Source: Ailurus styani (lineage: Eukaryota; Chordata; Mammalia; Carnivora; Ailuridae). From it: a stretch of DNA of 64,000 nucleotides. Positions 33,991-45,169 of the stretch are shown piece after piece. The stretch's first letter is position 1. Every line of letters begins with the position of its first letter. A model generated the notes under the pieces. That model did no database searches, had not been told where the DNA came from, and worked only from the letters and a program-made list of their open reading frames with translations. The stretch covers positions 1,162,949 to 1,226,948 of the forward strand of contig LNAC01000374.1 in NCBI GenBank assembly GCA_002007465.1. Reading direction: 5' to 3'. A program made the position numbers and the translations under genes.

Positions 33991-35110
33991 ATTTAAATGA
34001 TTTGAAGACAAAAAACTCAGGAGAACTAATTCAAAAACGGAAGGACCTTTCAGGGCCCTATTAAGCACTCCGACTCTGGTAAAACTAAAAGGTCATTCAA
34101 CATGGACTTATATTTCTAGAATTAAACTTATAACCCCTTCAACACAGGATGACAACGAACTGGATGATATGTCCTCATATTCCTGGGAACTGGTGGAACA
34201 TCTCAAATTCCTCTTCAAACAACAAGAAAAAAATGAGGGTTTTCTTTTACTTGCCATCCATACACTATATCTAAATGGTAACTCTCTTTTGCAATGGGCA
34301 CAGAGAGGCCTTTAATAAATACACAATTAAGGCTTAAATGACTCTCAAAATAATAGATTATTAAACACTGAAATAAATGTGTAAAGCAGTTCTACAAAAT
34401 AGAAAGGCATTAGATGTTTTGACAGCAGCACGAGGAGGAAAATGTGGCATTATTAAAACAGAATGTTGTGTCTACGGTTCAGATTATGACAAAAATTTAA
34501 TAGGATTGCTTACTGATACGAATAATCAAAGGGTGCCTTTAAAGACTCTACACTCTCTTTTTTTTTTTATTTATTTGACACAGAGAGAGAGATTACAAGT
34601 AGGCAGAGAGGCAGGCACAGAGACAGGTAGAGGAGGAAGCAGGCTCCCCGCTGAGCAGAGAGCCCGATGCGGGCCTCGATCCCAGGATGCTGAGATCATG
34701 ACCTGAGCCGAAAACAGAGGCTTTAACCCACTGAGCCACCCAGGCGCCCTCTACACTGTCTCTTAACGATTGGTTAAATTCTTAGAGGACTATGGCCTTC
34801 CTAAAGGGCCTTGTTGTCACACTTATTTTTGTATTAATCCTAATGCGTTGTGTCTTTCGCTTTTTCTCCTATTGTCGAGGTACATGTAAACAGTCCTGAC
34901 TCCTTTGTTGAGAGATGATCCTTACTACCTGAAAACAGCCCTTCCTTGATGTCCACTCTGTACTCCACAGCAGTGGCCTGCCATAATATTATTTGTAGGG
35001 ACAGACAGTGACCAATTTTGGTCCATGGGTAGGGACTTCTCTACAACTCTCTGTCAACTTGAAGAAGTTACAGAAGATGAGCCCTTCATCCTTTAACAAC
35101 CTTAAAGATT
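33991..35110 (+). pseudogene. env remnant, first provirus
   Basis: Surface-subunit sequence is mostly unreadable. A transmembrane-subunit remnant is visible in 34,377-34,545: an LQNRKALDVLTA segment followed by a CGIIKTECC cysteine cluster (CX6CC type), the hallmark of gamma-type envelope transmembrane subunits. A SINE (about 34,560-34,748) interrupts it, and hydrophobic tail codons resume at about 34,790-34,880. No intact envelope frame exists. Confidence 0.75.
34560..34748 (-). mobile_element. CAN-SINE, antisense, in env remnant
   Basis: Full antisense element. Target-site duplication tctacactctctt (about 34,547-34,559) and tctacactgtctctt after the head. Confidence 0.95.
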
Positions 35111-35142
35111 TAAGGACCAAAATTTGGTCAGGGGTAAAACGA

Positions 35143-35556
35143 TGAGAGAAAGCAGCAGGAAAACATTTACCCTTAGCCCAGAGGATGGACCTAAAGCCTG
35201 AATAGTTTCCATAAGGATCAAACCATGCTGACTGCTACAGTCTTTAAGGGTTTCATGACTGCCTGTATATCTCACCAACAGTTAATATTGAATTTAATAA
35301 TAAGCACCAGATAAATCTTGCAAAAGTAGTTTTGCCAGTAGAAATTCAAAGAAATTTGAAGAAACTTCTGTAATATATATAAGTATATTATTATAAGTAT
35401 TAAGTATTACTTATAAGTATATGAGATTATTATATAACCACTTGGCACAGCAAAAAGTGCAGCTCCTTCTGCCCAAGGGTCCTGCTCCCACCCCCCATTT
35501 TATTTAAATAAACTTACCAAGTTGCACCTTAAACGGCTCAAGAAATTTCTTTGACA
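35143..35556 (+). repeat. 3' LTR of the first provirus
   Basis: Starts tgagagaaagcagcaggaaaac. Collinear with the 5' LTR except for an AT-rich (ataagtat)-type replacement at about 35,373-35,437. The position of the 5' LTR AATAAA here reads agcaaa (about 35,449). Confidence 0.88.
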
Positions 35557-35689
35557 GTGGGTGTCACTTCTACCTCTAGTGAAGAAAAATTTGGCAACAG
35601 TTCCGATCTGGCAGGGTACCTGACCCATAGTAGGCTCTCAATCAATCAAGAACATATCCATATCCGAGTTTACAAAGGCAGTCTCCTCA

Positions 35690-36500
35690 GCTTTTTTCTA
35701 CCCTAAGGCAAAGGCCTGCAGCCCAGACCCCAGAGCACTGGGGCGCTCCTGGGACTCCCTGGCAGCGTCACTCTAAGGCTACGTGGCAACTGCAGCAGGG
35801 CCCCGAGCCCGACCTTTAACTCCACTGGTGTAAAAGCCCTTTTCTTGTTCAAGCCACTCCGCACAAGAACCCTATCAGGTCAGTATGCCTATGTCCCATT
35901 AGAGCGACACCTGGGACAGCTCGGTGACTTACCCAAGGCCCGGCAGTCGGTGTTCCGCAGCCCAGGGAACAGGGGTTACGAGGGTGGCGATGCTGCAGAG
36001 CTCTGTCGACCGCCAACCGAGAAGTTGGCTCCCGTCTCCTGCAGGCCCAGTTTGGAGCATGGCCTCCAAGACCTTCCTTTGCTTCGACCGGACCTGGGCT
36101 GGAGAAACCGCCGCTTAAGGCAGAGAGCCTTATGGGTGCAACAACCCCGCCGCATGCCTGGCTGAAATAATGGCACTGAAGGCTGAAGGGTCCTTTCAAG
36201 GGTCTCCAAAACCCCCTCAGTGGGAGTAAATCAAGACTTTTTGTTTCACAGAAGGAGAAAACCCTCGGGGCTCTGGAGGGGAGGCGGGCAAAGGCTTTTC
36301 AGAGCCTGAGGAGTGCTGGGCGCAGCGTCCTCCCCGGCCCTCCACGTGGCCGCTAAAGAGCTCTCAGACCACCTGTGCCTCCTGTCAGCCCATTCCTTTT
36401 CTGGGGGCGGGGCGGGGGTGGTGGTGGTGGTGAGTGCGCAGCTGGAGGCCAAGCAACAGATGCTAGAGAGAGACCTCTATAACCGAAGGCGTAGACACCG
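35690..36500. other. GC- and CpG-rich stretch
   Basis: Visibly richer in CG dinucleotides than the rest of the window. Contains an old antisense MIR at about 35,850-35,950 (aaccctatcaggtcagtatgcctatgtcccatt...cggtgacttacccaaggcc). Also holds a GC-box-like ggggcggggc within 36,401-36,418 followed by a (GGT)n run to about 36,433. Open frames of up to 116 residues exist on both strands but carry no family motif. Possibly an old CpG island or regulatory element; no gene is assigned. Confidence 0.4.
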
Positions 36501-36554
36501 GTCGTGTCCCGAGGGAGGAAAGATAATTAAGCCAAAAGTTATAACAGAATGAAA

Positions 36555-36840
36555 ACTGCTCTGATGAGGGAAGTAAAGGTATATATCCCAGTTTAGGAGG
36601 GTAAAGGAAGGCACTTTTTAAATAAGGAGAAAAAATAAAGTAGTTCCCTTAAAGACTTCTAGCTTCCCTTTGAAATAGAGACCTAGTACATCTGTGAGGT
36701 GGTGGGAGACAGAAGTTTGAGGAAAAGTGGAGAAGGTATGAGGAAGTTCTGAGAAGGGTGCGCCAGTTGGCTGAAGATACAATGATGTAAGCGCCTCAGT
36801 GTTAAGTGTAAACAAGTGCCACATAGGCACTCACTAAAAA
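36555..36840 (-). repeat. L2, antisense (weak)
   Basis: Text such as 'gaaatagagacctagtacatctgtgaggtggtgggag...gaggaaaagtggag' resembles the diverged L2 at 18,060-18,330. Confidence 0.35.
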
Positions 36841-37830
36841 ACACATGGCTTTAATAAATGAATGAATGAAGAAGTTTCAGGTGGTACTGTAGTTGTCCAT
36901 TGGCTGTAGACCGTGAATTTACAGTGGTAACAATATGCTTATGTGAATGATCTTACTAGAGGGTAGCCTGGAAAAGGCAGAGAGTTTGGATTTTGGTAGG
37001 CAAGAAAAGATGGAAGAATGGGTGGGGGTGGAGGGCTGTTTTGGATGCTGGTTAAGTGATGCATCATAAAATCTATGGTGGAGAGGGAAGAACTGAAGAC
37101 AAGAGGTTGCTGATAGAGAAAGTGGAAGGATGGACAGGAGGTACTGACAAGGTTGAAGATTGGCATGTGGATGTAAGCTAGAAGGACTGGAAGTTGAGTT
37201 CAGAGGGTGAGATAGAAACTGCATTATTTCAGCAGGCAGAGCTGTTCCTGGAGAATAAGGCCTAGGTTGTGGTCATAGCTCTATTGGAATAGAAGCGAAG
37301 AACTCTGAGATTGAAATTCTAGATAGATCTGGGCAATGAGGTGCCAGCTTCTCGGATGGTCCATCACAGGGATGTCTAGATCTCCCAGATAGCTTCCCCC
37401 TCTTTGATATCCCTGCCCTGGACCGCATCCTCCCCTCCTTCCACCTCCCAAGATCTCTACAAGTACCTGCATTCAGACTTGACAGCAAGCTTCAGAGCTC
37501 GAAGAGGCAGTGGTGTGGCTATGAGCCCAAAGTCAGGAGTTGGATCATGAGAGAGGGCTGTAGTAGACATCTGTTTTGTGTATGTTTTATTTTTCACCCA
37601 TCATTCTGTAAACTGTACCTCAGTTGCCCTCTAGAGAAACGAACCCATTTTTTAGTGTCAGTCCATCTGCAGGTGTAATTGGCTTCCCCCCACACCTTAT
37701 AATAATAGCTCTTAACTTGCTAACAGTCATCCAGTCACCACCTAAGCCTAAGAATGAGGCTAGCACAGAAGAGGGAGAGCCAAAATATGGAAATAAAATA
37801 AATTCTGATGACATCCTTTGAGACTCTGAA
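36841..37830. other. anonymous stretch
   Basis: Purine-rich on the + strand from about 36,950 to 37,250. No gene recognised. Confidence 0.45.
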
Positions 37831-37845
37831 TCAATACTGCTGCCT

Positions 37846-38039
37846 GGGGCGCCTGGGTGGCTCAGTGGGTTAAAGCCTCTGCTTTCGGCTCAGGTCATGA
37901 TCTCAGCGTCCTGGGATCGAGGCCCGCATCGGGCTCTCTGCTCAGCGGGGAGCCTGCTTTCTCCTCTCCCTGTCTCTCTCTGCCTACTTGTAATCTCTCT
38001 CTGTATGTCAAATAAATAAATAAAATCTTTAAAAAAAAA
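37846..38039 (+). mobile_element. CAN-SINE (SINEC)
   Basis: Full-length sense element. Target-site duplication aatactgctgcctg at about 37,833-37,846 and 38,040-38,053. Confidence 0.97.
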
Positions 38040-38053
38040 AATACTGCTGCCTG

Positions 38054-39779
38054 AAGCTGACCCTGCTCCCAGACCTTTCAGCTACATGATTGTTCACTAT
38101 ACAGGAAGGTTCTCTATCATTGGCTCCATCTTCTGGGATAACCCAATCAATATGTATTAACCTGTCAATGTCTCACTTTGTCTTCTTGTTATAATATATA
38201 ACAATTATATATATAATTATATGAGATATAAACAGTACCAACTTCAGAGTGATGAATATTAAACAGATTAATAAGTATAAAATCATAAATTTGTTATACA
38301 ACACCAAGGTATAAGTACAATCATATTAATTTTTCCAAATTAAATTGAATCTGGCTCTTAGATTAAGAAGAAACCCATTTGGGTATCATGGCAGCTCACC
38401 TTCCTATTTAGTGGGGGTGAGGTGGGGTGGGTGGGAGTATACTGCTAAAAAAATATTGAGAAAAAGGCCTCTGATGTTCAGTCCATTATGGTTATCATTA
38501 GGATGCTCATTGTCCAACCCTACATGGTCCATTCAAAAGCAGGGTGCTCTACAGCCAGGCCAGAGATCTATTTTAATGCCTGTCTTTAAATTTAGTTTAT
38601 ACTTCAGTAACTAATGAGTGACCTGAGTAGAATAATCAGATAGCCCAAATTAGCATATAGATAGTCACACACATGTGCCACTCACACAGCTGTTTGTACC
38701 ACCGCTTGTTGAGATGAAAAGGGCAGTTGAATAACCTGTGAGAAAGAATATTGAACATGAGATACTTTTAACTGGGGCGGGGAGGTGAACCAGGCTGACA
38801 GCATCCTCCCTGCAAACTCCCTGACTGCCATCACAGAGCTAAAAGTTCAGCCCTCTTGTTCTGAAGTATGAATAAGTTTAGTAGAAGGGGAAGAAGGTAG
38901 ACTCCAGGACATTGTCATGGAGGTCAGGGTAAGAGTTGGAGAGCAGTGCTCATATCTTCAGCCTTCATTAGGAAAGTTACAGGCAGGTGGCAACAATTCT
39001 TCACCAAGAGTTCCAGTGTCACAGATTTCTTCCTTTGAATCAGAGTTCAGAACCTAACCATCCCCAAACATTGTTTTCACATTTTGCTATGTGAAGCTAA
39101 TTTTCCCTTGTCTTTCATGGTGACTGAGTGAGGACTATTGTGTAACAGTCCTTTTCTCCCTCCACAAGCTGTGTATAATTCAAGTTAGTGAGGGAAACAG
39201 AAGAAAGACTGGTAGACCCAAGTTATGGGGTGGAGTCTTTATTGATTTTTCTCAGTTTGACAAGCCGTGGATGTTTTTAATAGGAATTTAAACTTTTTTT
39301 TAATAGTGGCAGTATGATATAAACAAGAAAGTATTCTAAAAATCTGTCCCCTGAACAGGTACAAAGGAAAGAACCTGGTATGAATGTGGTTATGCATTGT
39401 CACTGTCAATCTCCCTCCATGACCCTGGTGACCTTGTAGAAGTCAAAGCAAGCACTCAGTGAGAGCTGAAGACTGCCTTTTTCTTTTTCTATGTCTAGGC
39501 TTCTGGGGTGCCTTAAACCTATACTTCAAATCCAGTGCGGACAGAAGGTAACACTCTTATATTAGAATAAACAAACATGGTTTGGATGTAGTAGCATGGA
39601 TATTCATTTTTTTTCTATCTAGATTGAACCTTTTGAGTAAGAGAAGATTTTCTCTTAGGAGAGACTGGAGAAACATCTTCTGACTAAATGAGTGACCTTC
39701 AAAGATGGAGCCAAGGGAGTGGTTGAAGGTGGTCTAAACCACCTGACATCCTTGTATTGGCAGGCCTGGCTGGGAGAGA
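38054..39779. other. anonymous stretch
   Basis: No gene or named repeat recognised across about 1.7 kb. Short AT runs near 38,190-38,225. Confidence 0.45.
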
Positions 39780-39984
39780 GGTTCCCTGGAAGGACATAAG
39801 ATCAATATATGGAAATCACTTGGGTTTCTGTGTGCTAGCAATGAAAGCATTGAAAACCTTAATTTTTAAAAAGGTACTACTTACAATAGAATAAAAACCC
39901 ATAAAATGCTTAGAGGTCAATCTAACACACTATGTATAAGGTTTACATTCTTAACTTAAAACAGTGCAAATTTGTTTTTTCACA

Positions 39985-40500
39985 GTTTCCTTGGGACAGG
40001 AGTCTCGGTATGAATTGGCTGGGTCCTGTGTTCAGGGTCGCACTGGACTGAAATCAGGGTGGTGGCCATGGCAGTGGTTCTCATCTGGAACCTGGGATCC
40101 TCTTCCAAGCTTATTTAGGTTGTTGGCAGAATGTAGTTCCTTGCATTTGTAGGATTGAGGTTCCTGCTTTCTTGATACTGTCAACAGCAGCTATTCTCAG
40201 CTCCTAGAAGCCACACGCTGTTTCCTGCAACATGGAAGTTTGCTCTTCCAAGGCCCACAAGTGAAATTGTATTCATGCTTTGACTTTCTCTTTTTCTAAG
40301 GTCTTCCATCTGATTAGGCCAATCCATATCCTCCTTTTTGATTAACTCAAAATCAACTGCTTTGGGTCTTTAGCTATATCTACAAAATCACTTTTTAATA
40401 TAATGTAAGATTATAGGAGTGAAACCTATCATATTCACAGTCCTGCCTACACTCAAGGGAAGGGGATTGATTACCCAGGATATGCATACCAAAGTGGTGG
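39985..40500 (+). repeat. old interspersed repeat inside L1, family not named
   Basis: 'tcacagtttccttgggacaggagtctcggtatg', 'gctgggtcctgtgttcagggt', 'ggttgttggcagaatgtagttccttg' and 'cctacactcaagggaaggggattg' are parts of a common mammalian repeat that I recognise by text but cannot name. It may be the same family as 5,640-5,885. Confidence 0.5.
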
Positions 40501-40684
40501 AGGGAGGCTCTTAGGAACTATTGTGGAAGTCTTCCTATCATTATGTGTATGGAAAGACTCAATATTTTTGAGATGTTCATTTCCCCCAAGTTAATTTACA
40601 GATTCAACGCAATCCTAATCAAAATTCTTAGAATCTCTTTTGTAGAAATTGAAAAGCTGGTTTTAAAATATATACATAAAATGA

Positions 40685-40800
40685 GCACTGATGTATAGAA
40701 TTGTTGAATCGCTGTATTACACACCTGAAACTAATATAACACTTTATGTTAACAATACTGGAATTAAAATTTTTTAAAAACTGCCTCTAAAATAAAATAA
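40685..40800 (+). mobile_element. short L1 3' end
   Basis: 'gcactgatgtatagaattgttgaatcgctgtattacacacctgaaactaatataacactttatgttaac' is a carnivore L1 3' terminus, about 100 bp, inserted in older L1 text and followed by an A-rich tail. Confidence 0.8.
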
Positions 40801-41003
40801 TACATATAAATCCATTTGGCCTAGTATAGCCAAAGCAATTTTAATAATGAAGAATGAGTCAGGAAAACTTAAACTACTCTAATAACTACAGTAATCAAGT
40901 CTGGTACTGGTAACAATAATAGAAATAGGAATCAGTGGAACAAATTAGAGAAGTAGATCCATTTTTACATAGATTGGTTTCTTACATCAAATTTGCCAGT
41001 ACT

Positions 41004-41190
41004 GGGACACCTAGGTGGCTCAGTCGGTTAAGGGTCTGCTTTCGGTTCAGGTCATGATCCTAGGGTCTTGAGATTGAGTCCTGCATTGGGCTTCTTGCTC
41101 AGTGGGGAGCCTGCTTCTCCCTTTAACTACTGCTTCCCCTCTTTGTGTTCAGTTTCTTCCTCTCTGACAAATAAATAAAATCTTAAAAAG
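41004..41190 (+). mobile_element. CAN-SINE
   Basis: Head gggacacctaggtggctcagtcggttaaggg, tail aaataaataaaatcttaaaaag. Approximate target-site duplication tttgccagtact before and tttgtcagtacc after. Confidence 0.94.
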
Positions 41191-41344
41191 TTTTTTTGTC
41201 AGTACCATTCAATGGAAAAGGAATTCTTCCCCCCAAATGGTACCGAATTTATAAGAAAAAAAAAAGTCCCTTGTATCCTACTTTATACTGTATGAAAAGT
41301 GAACTTGGAAAAATCACAGACCAAAATGGTTTTTTTATTTTTAC

Positions 41345-41661
41345 TTTTTAAGATTTATTTATTTTAGAGAATGGGGGAGGAGGGGAGAAAGAGAGAGTGA
41401 GTGCAAGGGGAGGGACAGAAAGAGAGGCAGAGAGAGAATCTCAGACGGGGCTCTAAATCTANATTTTAGAGAATGAGGGAGGAGGGGAGAAAGAGAGAGT
41501 AAGTGCAAGGGGAGGGACAGAAAGAGAGGCAGAGAGAGAATCTCAGACGGGGCTCTAAATCTAGCATGAAGCCCAACGTTGGGCTCTGTCTCACAACCCT
41601 GAGATCATGACCTGAGCTGAAATCAAGAGCCTGATGCTCAACTGACTGAGCCACCCAGACT
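41345..41661 (-). mobile_element. CAN-SINE, antisense, duplicated in assembly
   Basis: Antisense SINE whose middle 101 bp is present twice (41,361-41,461 and 41,463-41,563, two differences) around a single N at 41,462. True length is probably about 215 bp. Confidence 0.9.
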
Positions 41662-42412
41662 TAAATGCTAAAGCAAAAATGTAAGTGTTCTAGGAAAACA
41701 AACAAACAAACATAGGATAAAGCCTCTGTGACTTGGGATTTCTTAGGGTAGAAAAAAAATACAAAACCCACAAAATCTAAGAGAAAAGATGAACAAATTG
41801 GACTTTGTCAAAGTTATAAACTTTTGCCCTTTTAGGAAAATGAAAGGCAAGCCACAGATTGGGAGAAAATATTCGTAACATGTTTTTCAGATGACACGTA
41901 CAAAGAACTCTTAGAACTCAAGAAGAGATAACTCATCAAAAGTATTCAAAAGGCTTGAATAAACATATCATTAAAAAAAGACATGAATGGCACACTAGTA
42001 AGTACATGAAATGATGTTCCACATCATCAGTGATCTTGGAAATGCAAATGAAAAACCAAATACATACCGTTACACACCTATTAAAATGGCTGGAATTAAA
42101 ATGACTGACTGTACCTAGCGTTGGTCAGAATATGGAGCAACTGGAGCCCTCAGATACTGTTGGTATCAGAGAATGTATAATCACTTTGGAAAAGCATTTG
42201 GCAGTTCTTAAGCAGGAAAATAAATACTTAGCTTATAACCTTGCCATTATACTTCTAGGATTTACCCAAGAAAATGAAGATATATATCCACACAAAGTCC
42301 TGTACATGAGTGCTTATAGCAGCTTTATTTGGGGGACCCATAAACTGTAGATGGCCCAAATGTCCACTAGCAAGTGAAAGTATAAACAAAATGTGTTGTA
42401 TCTACATAATGG

Positions 42413-42536
42413 AGAGAAAGAAAGAAAGAAAGAAAGAGGACAGGAAGGAAGGAAGGAAGGGAAAAGAGAGGAAGAAAGGAAGGAAGGAAGAGAAAGAGAG
42501 ACAAGGAAAGAAAGAAAGAAAAGAAAAAAGAAAAGG
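42413..42536 (+). repeat. (GAAA)n/(GGAA)n purine tract
   Basis: About 120 bp of GAAA, GGAA and GGAAA words on one strand. It creates spurious Lys/Glu-rich frames of up to 119 residues on the + strand and Ser/Phe-rich frames on the - strand. Confidence 0.95.
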
Positions 42537-42879
42537 AATGAATTATTCGCATGCAAGATTATGGATGAATCTCAAGATAATTATAATGAATGAAAGAAAC
42601 TTTTGTAAAAAGATACATACTATATTATTTCATTTAGAGAAAATTCTACCAAAGCAAAGTAATCCATAGGAAGAGAAACAGGATCAGAGTTTGCCTGATA
42701 ACATGAATGGACAGTGAGATGGATTGTGAAGGTAGCCAAGAAAAACTTTTGTGGGTAATGCAATTGTTTTCACCTTGACTGTTATTGTCAAAACATATTA
42801 AATTGCACATCTTAGATTTGTGCAGTTTATTATATGAAAATTATACCATGGTAAAGTTGTGAAAAAACCAGAATTTCTA

Positions 42880-43092
42880 GGGGCACCTGGGTGGCCCAGT
42901 TGGTTAAGCATCTGCCTTTGGCTCAGGTCATGATCCCAGGGTCCTGGGATAGAGTCCCAGCTCCCTGCTTAGTGGGGAGTCTGCTTCTCCCTCTCCCTCT
43001 GCCCCTCCCCCTGCTTGTGCTCTATTTCTTTTTCTCTCTCCACTCCTAGCACACGCACTCTCTCTCCTAAATAACTAAATGAAATCTTTAAA
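42880..43092 (+). mobile_element. CAN-SINE
   Basis: Head ggggcacctgggtggcccagttggttaagc. Target-site duplication around 'gaatttcta' on both sides. Confidence 0.94.
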
Positions 43093-45075
43093 AAAAAGGA
43101 ATTTCTATAATCTAGCAACAAATCAGAAAATGTAATTTTAAAATGGTATAATATGCAAGAAGAGAAAATAAAGGACCTAGAAATACAGATATTTAACATT
43201 TAAAAATATATGGGGAAAATTATAAAAGTTTGTTAGAAGATTATAAGGATTTCCTAAGTAGTAGAAAACATATTATGTTCATGGATATAAAGACTCAATA
43301 TTACCAGGACATCAGGTCTTTCCAAATCAATCCACAAATCAAATGTCATGCCAATAAAAAATTTAAAGTTTTCACGGCATCTGAGGAGCTACTTGTAATA
43401 TTTTTACAGAATCTCATAGCTAAAAGTAGACAAAACAAAGTTGAAGGACAAAATGTGACAACTTGGTATAAATCTCTAGTAATATGAGACAATATGATAT
43501 AGGAGTAAGCACAGACACATTAACAGGAAAAAGTAGAGCGTCCATAAACAAATCTGTACATTATAAAAAACCCTGATATATGATACGGATGGGTTGCAGA
43601 TTTATGGATTATTCAAGAGTGGTCCTCAGGTGATTGTCTATGTGGAAAACAATTAGGTTCTCTATCTCACACCATACATAACTATAAATTTCATGTAGAT
43701 GAAAAATAAATATAAAAATAAACTTTAAAATGAGAAAAGAAAATGAAGGACACTATGTCCTCAGGATATGAAAGAGTTTTTACAAAGAGTATAATAAAAA
43801 GAACAAACCATAAAGAAGAGATTGATAAAGAGAATACATTAAAACAAAGTTTTGTTCATCAAAAATCATCATTAAAAAAAATGAAAGTCGGGCGCCTGGG
43901 TGGCTCAGTGGGTTAATGCCTCTGCTTTCGGCTCAGGTCATGATCTCAGGGTCCTGGGATCGAGGCCCGCATCGGGCTCCCTGCTCAGCGGGGAGCCTGC
44001 TTCCCCCTCTCTCTCTCTGCCTGCCTCTCTGCCTCCTTGTGATCTCTCTCCCTCTGTGAAATAAATAAATAAAATCTTTAAAAAAAAAAAATGAAAGTCA
44101 AGCCATAAACTGGGATAAGTTATTTATAATACATAGAACGAAGACTGAGTAAACAATTATTATAGGACTCCTAAACCCAATAAGAAAAACTGCCCAAAAG
44201 AAAAAATGGACAGGAAGTAAGAACAGGTAATAAACAGAAAAGGAATCAAGAATAGCTGATAAACATACGGCATTATTCTTAACCTTACTAGTGGTGAGGA
44301 GTATGAGCATTAAAACCAGGATGAAAAGCCATTTTGAATCCATCAGATCAGCAAAATTTAAAAACATCTGAGAATATCAAATGTCTGTAAGGATATAGAA
44401 CAGGAATAGTTCTGTGCTGCTGTAAGAATTTGTATTAGTGTAATCACTCCTAAGTACATACACCCTAGAGAATCCCTTACATGTGTACAATGAGATATAT
44501 TTGGGATTTTTTTGGTAGCATTATTTGTCCTAGGAATAAATGCTAATATCCTAAATATATTTTAAATTTGTTTTTTGCCCATCTTTCAAGTTACTATTTC
44601 CTTATTAAATTTAGGAGTCCTTTATTCTGTATACAGGCAGTGGATATAGAAATTGTAGTATATCGATAAAAAATATACTATTAAATATATTAAAGAGGAA
44701 TTAACACTATCTGTCAAGATAAATAAATCTCACAAACAGGATACAGAAGGATATATATTCAATACAATACCATATGAAGTTTGAAAACATACAAAAACTT
44801 AGAGATTCATATGTTTATATTAAAAGTATGAAAGAAGACATGGAATGAGAAATAGAAAATTTCATATTTTATCCCCGGTGTGGGAGGAGGCTAACGTGAG
44901 AAGGAAAGAATACCCAAAGGGTTTGTAGTTTGTGCCATACTGTATTGGTTAAGTCTCCTTTCTTCACCTAGATGGGGTACATAGGTGTTTCCTTTTATTC
45001 TCAACACCTTATTTATATGTATTAAATATTGATCTGTAAATAAAACAGATAAATCTTAAAAATGCATAAATAAGG
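43093..45075 (+). mobile_element. older L1 (ORF2 end and 3' UTR)
   Basis: 'ttcatggatataaagactcaatattaccaggacatcaggtctttccaaatcaatccac', 'gatgcattaaaaccaggatgaaaag'-type text and the 3' end 'tttatatgtattaaatattgatctgtaaataaaac'. A SINE sits at 43,890-44,083. The reading is full of stops. Confidence 0.7.
43890..44083 (+). mobile_element. CAN-SINE (SINEC)
   Basis: Full-length sense element in L1. Target-site duplication aaaaaaaatgaaagtc before and after (3' copy at about 44,084-44,099). Confidence 0.97.
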
Positions 45076-45104
45076 AAAACATCATTTCCCATTCTGATTG
45101 TTTC

Positions 45105-45168
45105 CTAAAATTTTTAAAAATTAACATATAATGTATTATTTGCTTCAGGGGTACAGGTCTGTGATTGC
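45105..45168 (-). mobile_element. very short L1 3' end, antisense
   Basis: 'aacatataatgtattatttgcttcaggggtacaggtctgtgatt' is the reverse complement of the carnivore L1 3' terminus also seen at 25,220-25,245. Confidence 0.8.
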
Positions 45169-45169
45169 T

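Larger units (their letters stand above)
29293..35556 (+). mobile_element. class I (gamma-like) endogenous retrovirus, defective
   Basis: Two related LTRs about 5.85 kb apart (start to start) enclose remnants of gag, pol and env in the correct order and on one strand. Both LTRs start TG and end CA by my alignment. Pol has gammaretrovirus-like RT, RNase H and integrase signatures, and env has a gamma-type transmembrane subunit signature. All frames are broken by stops and frameshifts. An internal deletion between gag and RT shortens the provirus. Two SINEs (about 30,338 and 34,560) landed later. The primer-binding site is not readable with confidence. Target-site duplication was not found. Confidence 0.9.
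39780..42878 (+). mobile_element. L1 (ORF2 end and 3' UTR) with several later insertions
   Basis: Discontinuous L1 text on the + strand: 39,785-39,970 (gggtttctgtgtgctagcaatga), 40,505-40,690 (caatcctaatcaaaattcttagaat), 40,800-41,000 (aaatagaaataggaatcagtggaa region), 41,225-41,330, and 41,690-42,415 (aaattggactttgtcaaagttataaacttttgc; ggaaatgcaaatgaaaaacc; tgtccactagcaagtgaaag). Final UTR to about 42,875. Interrupted by an unnamed repeat, an L1 3' end, two SINEs and a microsatellite. No intact frame. Confidence 0.8.

Noticed and set aside
35845..36199. Overlapping 106- and 116-residue frames on opposite strands
   Set aside because: GC-rich DNA has few stops. Part of the interval is an old MIR, and there is no family signature.
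42310..42669. 119-residue Lys/Glu-rich frame
   Set aside because: Translation of the GAAA/GGAA microsatellite within L1.
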